Assembly (NCBI RefSeq): GCF_041296385.1
Contig: NC_091013.1
Span: 32,063,001 to 32,127,000 of the forward strand
Direction: 5' to 3'
Source of the DNA: Aphelocoma coerulescens
Lineage: Eukaryota; Chordata; Aves; Passeriformes; Corvidae
DNA length: 64,000 nt
The notes below the pieces were generated by a model that was given only the letters and a program-made list of their open reading frames with translations, had not been told where the DNA came from and did no database searches. The position numbers were made by a program, and so were the translations under genes. Shown here piece after piece: positions 43,501 through 49,500 of this stretch. Each line of letters starts with the position of its first letter. Within the stretch, counting starts at the first letter, position 1.

Positions 43501-46500
43501 TTTCTGAGATATATTCAAGAGCAAAAACCCATCAAAGATTCATGTTTAAAAGGAAAAACCTGGTTTTTGCTTACAGATGTCCATTAAACACAAGCAGCAT
43601 TATAAATTCATTTAAAAGACATTTTCTGTTTTTTGGGCAGGAGCTGTTTGCTTTTTGGTTTGTTTGATTGTTTTTATGGGTATTTTGTTGTGCGGATTTT
43701 GCTGGGGTTTTTTGTTTTTTGGATCAGGGTCAATCAAGAGCAAAGAAGTAGCATACCAACTTCAGCAACCATAGCATCATGGAACTAAACCAAAAATAAA
43801 TCTCATGTGGCAGCTTCTATAATTACCACTCATTTTTATTACATGTCAATCTTTCAAGTCATGCAGTAAACAAAAACATACAACTGTGTTCAGTTACAAA
43901 TCCTAAATATTTTTTTGTTTGTTTGGGGTTTTTTTGGTTGGCTTTTTAAAGTTGATCTTCAAGTATAATTCTGGACCTATTGTACTGCAGTCTGGCCTGC
44001 TATTTTTCCTGTGTGACTGCACAAAACTGCCAGGAAGTAAAGCAAAACCACTATTTAATGTGTATGTTTTGTTTAATACTGTTGGTTTATCAGGTAAAGA
44101 GAAATGAAATTATGCTCTTTAAAAAATACAGCTTTGTCCTTTCTTCCATAAAGGATACATTGTAAAAGAGCAGAATTAGCAAGATATGATTTATATGAAA
44201 CATTTATTAGATCTTATCTGTGTTGGAGAAGCATTACAAATAACAAAATATTGCAATGATCAGGAAGCACAATGCATGTGCACACTACTAATATTTCAAG
44301 ATATATAATAAGATAAAAAGGAAAAAAATCTCCTCAATTGGATTAATTTCCCAATCCAAATCCCTAACAACAAAACCTAAGGTCAGCACAAAAGAAACAG
44401 TAGAAATATACAACTGAGTGGGGAAAAAAGAGAGAGAGGAAAAAATCACCCCTTTTAGTATTACTGGGCAGTATTTATGATCCTTCTGCCCAAAAGGCTG
44501 TGTTCAAGCCTTGAAGATAGATAATACTTTTTAATTTTTTTTTTTTTTTAATTTAAAGACACCATATAACATTTAGGCTGTTGCTACTAACAGTATCATG
44601 CCTTAATTTAATCTCTTATATAACCCTAAAAGGATTATACTATAAACCAAGAGGATTTCAGTATAAAGATCTTGAGAAAACTTGCACACAGTGAGCTAGA
44701 AAATTTGAACGCAGGCAGTCAGCCAACACCATGGTTTCAAGATTTAAGAATCGTTTCCCTCCACAGGCTTATATTCTCAAGACAGATTTCACAGAGAATC
44801 TGTACCTTAAAGTACACCTTAAAGACTCAGTATAATTGTGGAAGACACCAGACAATAATCTTGCATAGACGGAGAATCAAAATCCATACTTTACAGCCTG
44901 AAGCTGTCTCTAAAGAAATACCCGTGGTTGCTAACTTCAGCCAGAACATAAAAACAAAAAATCCCACCAAACAAACGATCACAACCACCAAGTTAATTTT
45001 AATGTCTCACCAATTTGTTATAATAGCTATTCTCCACTTCTTGGTAAGAGGTCATATTACCTAGCACTACATTCAGTCATCTAAACATAGGCATCTGCTG
45101 CCACTTGAGATAAATGTCCTAGGGCAGCCTGCCTGGTCTCAGAGTGACATCCAGAAGGACATGGTTTCTCCTACACCCTGTGCCATATCTGCCAGGTCCA
45201 TGTAGATGCCTGGGACAGTCCAGCACATCTCAAATAGCACTGGTTACCTATGTTTAAGCAAGTAAACTAGAGCTCAGAAGTCTTCAACAATGATGGTGGG
45301 GGCAAAGCAAGGAGGCAGACCCTCTTAGTCAAGATCTGGGGTTTCCAGACACTAAGTATATTTCTTTAATGTTAACAAAGTTCTCAACAACTGAAGTTTT
45401 CTCCATTCCTACAAAAGAGAGTATCCACACCAATTTAAAAGACTGTTGCAGTTTGAAAGACTCAGAACATTTTACATCTTGCTATTTCATAGTAAGGCTG
45501 GTCCCTTTTTGTAAAAAAGATATGTGCTGCTTGCAACTAAATGTTGAGAGAGCTACAAAAGTGATACATAGATGGCAGCTTAAATCTTCATTGTTGCACT
45601 CATGAGCTCTATGATAATAATTAGCATAATTAAAAGAAACATAATTAATGAGGAATATCTTGCTTCAGGTAATGAAAAAATGAATGCTGTAATCTGAAAG
45701 GTAGCTGGAAGTGGACTGAAGTCATTCTTGCCGTGGCCTTTCATGACTCAAACTCACATAAGGAAACAAAAACATCAGTTGACTGTAGCTGATGCAACAC
45801 ATGCTACCAACACTGGCTTTGCAACAGTCACTCCTGGGCACCAATTATTTTTATCTAAAGCCTGAGGATGGCAATTCTTCCAGTACAAGAAGCAGAAGAA
45901 CTTCAGCTGCTCACAAGCAATGGCAATGAACTAAGATGGCTCTTAATCCTTTATAAAATCATACATATGGGAAAGAAAGCTCCAGAGGCCATCAAGTCAG
46001 CCGTTGCTCAGTGGAGATCTCATTAGTGCAGGTTGCTCACACCTCTGGGCCATCATGTTTTGGGTATCTCAGAAGATAGAAATTCTACAACTTTTTAGTA
46101 ACCTTGTCCAGTGTTTGAACATCCTCAATTTAACAGTCTTTTCTTGTCTTTACATGGGTTTTTGAATCTGTGTCCAAAGCTTCTCATCCTTCCGGTGCAC
46201 ACAGTGAAAAATCTGGCTCCTCTTCTCCACACTGCCCACAGCAATCAGTATTCCTCTGGTCTTTTTTTCTAATGGCTGAAAAAATACATCCTAACGTGAG
46301 ACACCTTCCAGCCCCGGATCATCCTGTATTCCTCTGCTGTGCCTGCTCCAGTATGTCAGTGCCTTCCTCACACTGCGTAGCCCAAACTGGACACAATACT
46401 CAAGCTGCAGCCCCACAGGTGGGGGGAAAAAATCACACCCCCTATCTTCTGGGTTCACATTTGTTCACAATTCAGTAGGCTGGCAGTTGTCTTTGCTACA

Positions 46501-49500
46501 ACAGCACATGGAGAACTTAGGTTCAACCTGTTGTCTACCAGAATCCCCCCATGTCTTTTCCTCAGTGCTGCTGTCACAGCCCTGCCTATCCTGTGACACA
46601 GGGTTGTTCCCTCTCAGGTGCAGGCCTTGCATTTGTCACGAGCTTCCTGTCAGCCTGCCAAAGGCCCTCTGAATAGCAGCCTTGCCTTCCAGTGTAATAA
46701 CTACTTTGGCCAATTTGGTATCATCTCCAAACTCACTGAGAGTACACTCCATACCACCAGCCAGGCTGCTAAAGACAACATTTAGCAGTGCTGTCCTCAG
46801 TTCCAAGCTCTATCACAGGTAACTGACCGCCAGCTGAACTCTGTCCTGTAGAACACACCCATCGAGGTCAATGGTCCAGCCACTTCACTGCTCAACTACA
46901 AGGTCTCTATTCTTAGTGCTTTGGCTACACAGATATCAACAGACATCACATCAAACCCCTTTAAAAAGTCAACATACAATATGAATATTCGAGTTAATTA
47001 AAAAATACACTTAGACGTTGCTCCCTGAGAACACTATTGCTGATACACCAGAACTGAATGCTTCTCACTTCTCTTAAGAGAATTCTTTGCTGTGCCACTG
47101 AGAATGAAGAATAGATCATGCAGAAAATACTAAACTTCCTCCAGTAAGACATCAGCATTGCTGAGTCCCACAAAGGTAATTTGGTTCCACATCTGTGTTA
47201 AAAAGCCACTGCAAGTCATATTAAGGTCCTGTCTCTTTGTCATGTAGGACAACTGTTTTCACTACCAGTCTTTGTAATAAGCAGTTTACAGCAGTTTATG
47301 AACAAAGACATCAAATATGCATTAAGTGTATATATAAGCACACAAGTTTTCTTTTTTTCCCTATTTCAGCTATTCTGCAAACCAGTAATTATCAGTAGAA
47401 TAATTTCTAGGCGTTTACCTGTAAAACATGGTTTCATACACTTATGATTATTGCAGCAGATTCATGTTAAGTTGACTGAAAAGTCTTACCACTTTCCTTT
47501 TTTATTTTAGCAATATGCTACTTTAAAAATACTACTACATACGCAGAAGTACTTTCCAAACACTCAGTCTGAATAAAAAAAACAAAACAAAACAAAAACA
47601 ATCACTCCAGAAAACAGTAGTCCCAACTATACTGTGCAGAAGAATATTAGATACCCAAGGCAAAAGCTCTAACAACAAATAGAATTACCTGGGAAACAGT
47701 CCTTTATTAGCTTAAAAAAAAAAGAAAACTTTGCTCTGAAAAATAAATTTCCTTTACTGTTCACTTTTCAAAATCCTCAAAAAGCGAGACAGTATGTCAG
47801 CTTAGCATGAAAGGACAGTTTATTAAAAGTAACAGTTGTAGTTTACTTCAGCCCTCCTAATAGTTGCAGATGACATCATTGTCAGAAACATGAAGCATCT
47901 GTCAGGTCTGGACAAGGGTTGAAATAATCAGGACGCATGGAGGAGATGGAGATGGCCTGACACTGACATAGCAAAGTTCAGATGAAGGAGAGCTTCAATG
48001 TAAAACTGGGAAGGGAATAACTGATAGCACATTAAAGAAAACAATGTGCCTGGAAAGCATAGTGAAATACAAACTATATGAGCAAACAAAATGCTGCCAA
48101 AAATTTACAACTCATTTTGGCATTACTAAAACAAGCATTACTAGACAGGGAAGGAACTACTCTGTCCTCTTTCTGAGCACAATGTCCCAAGTAAATGCTA
48201 TACTTTAAGTACTGATAAATAAAAATCCAGTAAAGTTAGAGAGTGTTCTAAAAAAACTTGCACGAAGAAGTTGTAGGTAGATTATAGCACAAAATTCTCT
48301 TGATGAAGAGGCAAAGCAACCTAACAGAAAACCCAAGTGAACATACGTTTGAGAAAAAAGCAGCAGCAAAATCAGCTTAGGTATGAAACAACTGTGTACT
48401 TCTCTAGAGGTTTTAAGAACAGAATAGTCAAGCACTGGCCAGGCATAGCCCATCTACACACAACAGCACCTGATAAATGTATACATTAGCTCCCAAGGTC
48501 CATTACAATCAACCAAGTCTATGACTCTGAAGTGCCAAACAACTATATAGGCATCTGCAAACCACCTGCTATTGAAGAAAACAACCAAACTGTACACTGC
48601 ATTTACATTAATACTATTCTTATCCTATGTTCAGGATCTAAATGAATTATTTGAACAGTTCAAAAAGTTGAGTTTTTAAAGGAACCAATTCACGTGAACA
48701 GACAGAATTAAGAAATTCCCTCATTATTTTAATTTAACCCACGGACAGAACTAGCATAAATTTATTTAGATATAAACCTTTAATCTGAACACATATGCTA
48801 AAGAACAGAATTCTCACTTTTGCTCTGGCAAGACAGAAGGTTGAACTACATGCTATAGCACTTTCTAAACCACAAACTCTAAGTCCACAACCAGAGAGTA
48901 CAGTCTCTACTTTTGCTAGTTATTCAGTAGCATGAGCTCACGAAATTTCCATTGTCAGTTTATTTTTACCCATGAAATGTTTTTCTGCTTAAACATTTAA
49001 AGATTTATTCTCTTTCAATAAATAACTGTTTTCAGTCAGACTGGTCAAACCAGACTTTTCAACACATTTCATTTATTTTTTACAGCAAAATTCCTGAAAT
49101 GTGATTGAAACACATAAGCAGTATTTTACCAACAGTATATACTCCAAGTAAGTAAAGAAAACCAGTATCAAGAGGGTTGACACTAACTGGATGGAAGTGG
49201 CAGGAATCCCTAAAAATAAAATTATTCAAGGCTTGGCATTTGATTAGCCTTAGTTGGAAAGCAACTCTTTCAAACAAGAAAAAGCTTGCTTCCACTCTAA
49301 AGACATCAAATTCTTGAGGCAAGTGGAGATAAACCAAGACTGGAGATAGCTTTGATACCTCACTGACTATTAATCGCTTTATGTACTGTATTGGCTATTT
49401 TTTATATTAAAAAAAAAATCACCTGAAGGTGACATAACATTAGACAATACTGATTTACTACCACATCATGGTATTTGTAATGAACAACAGACATTCGTGG

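Noticed and set aside
44672..45064. 130-codon open frame on the plus strand
   Set aside because: The composition looks like translated intron, there is no known domain, and it runs into A/C-rich sequence; antisense to TMEM131.
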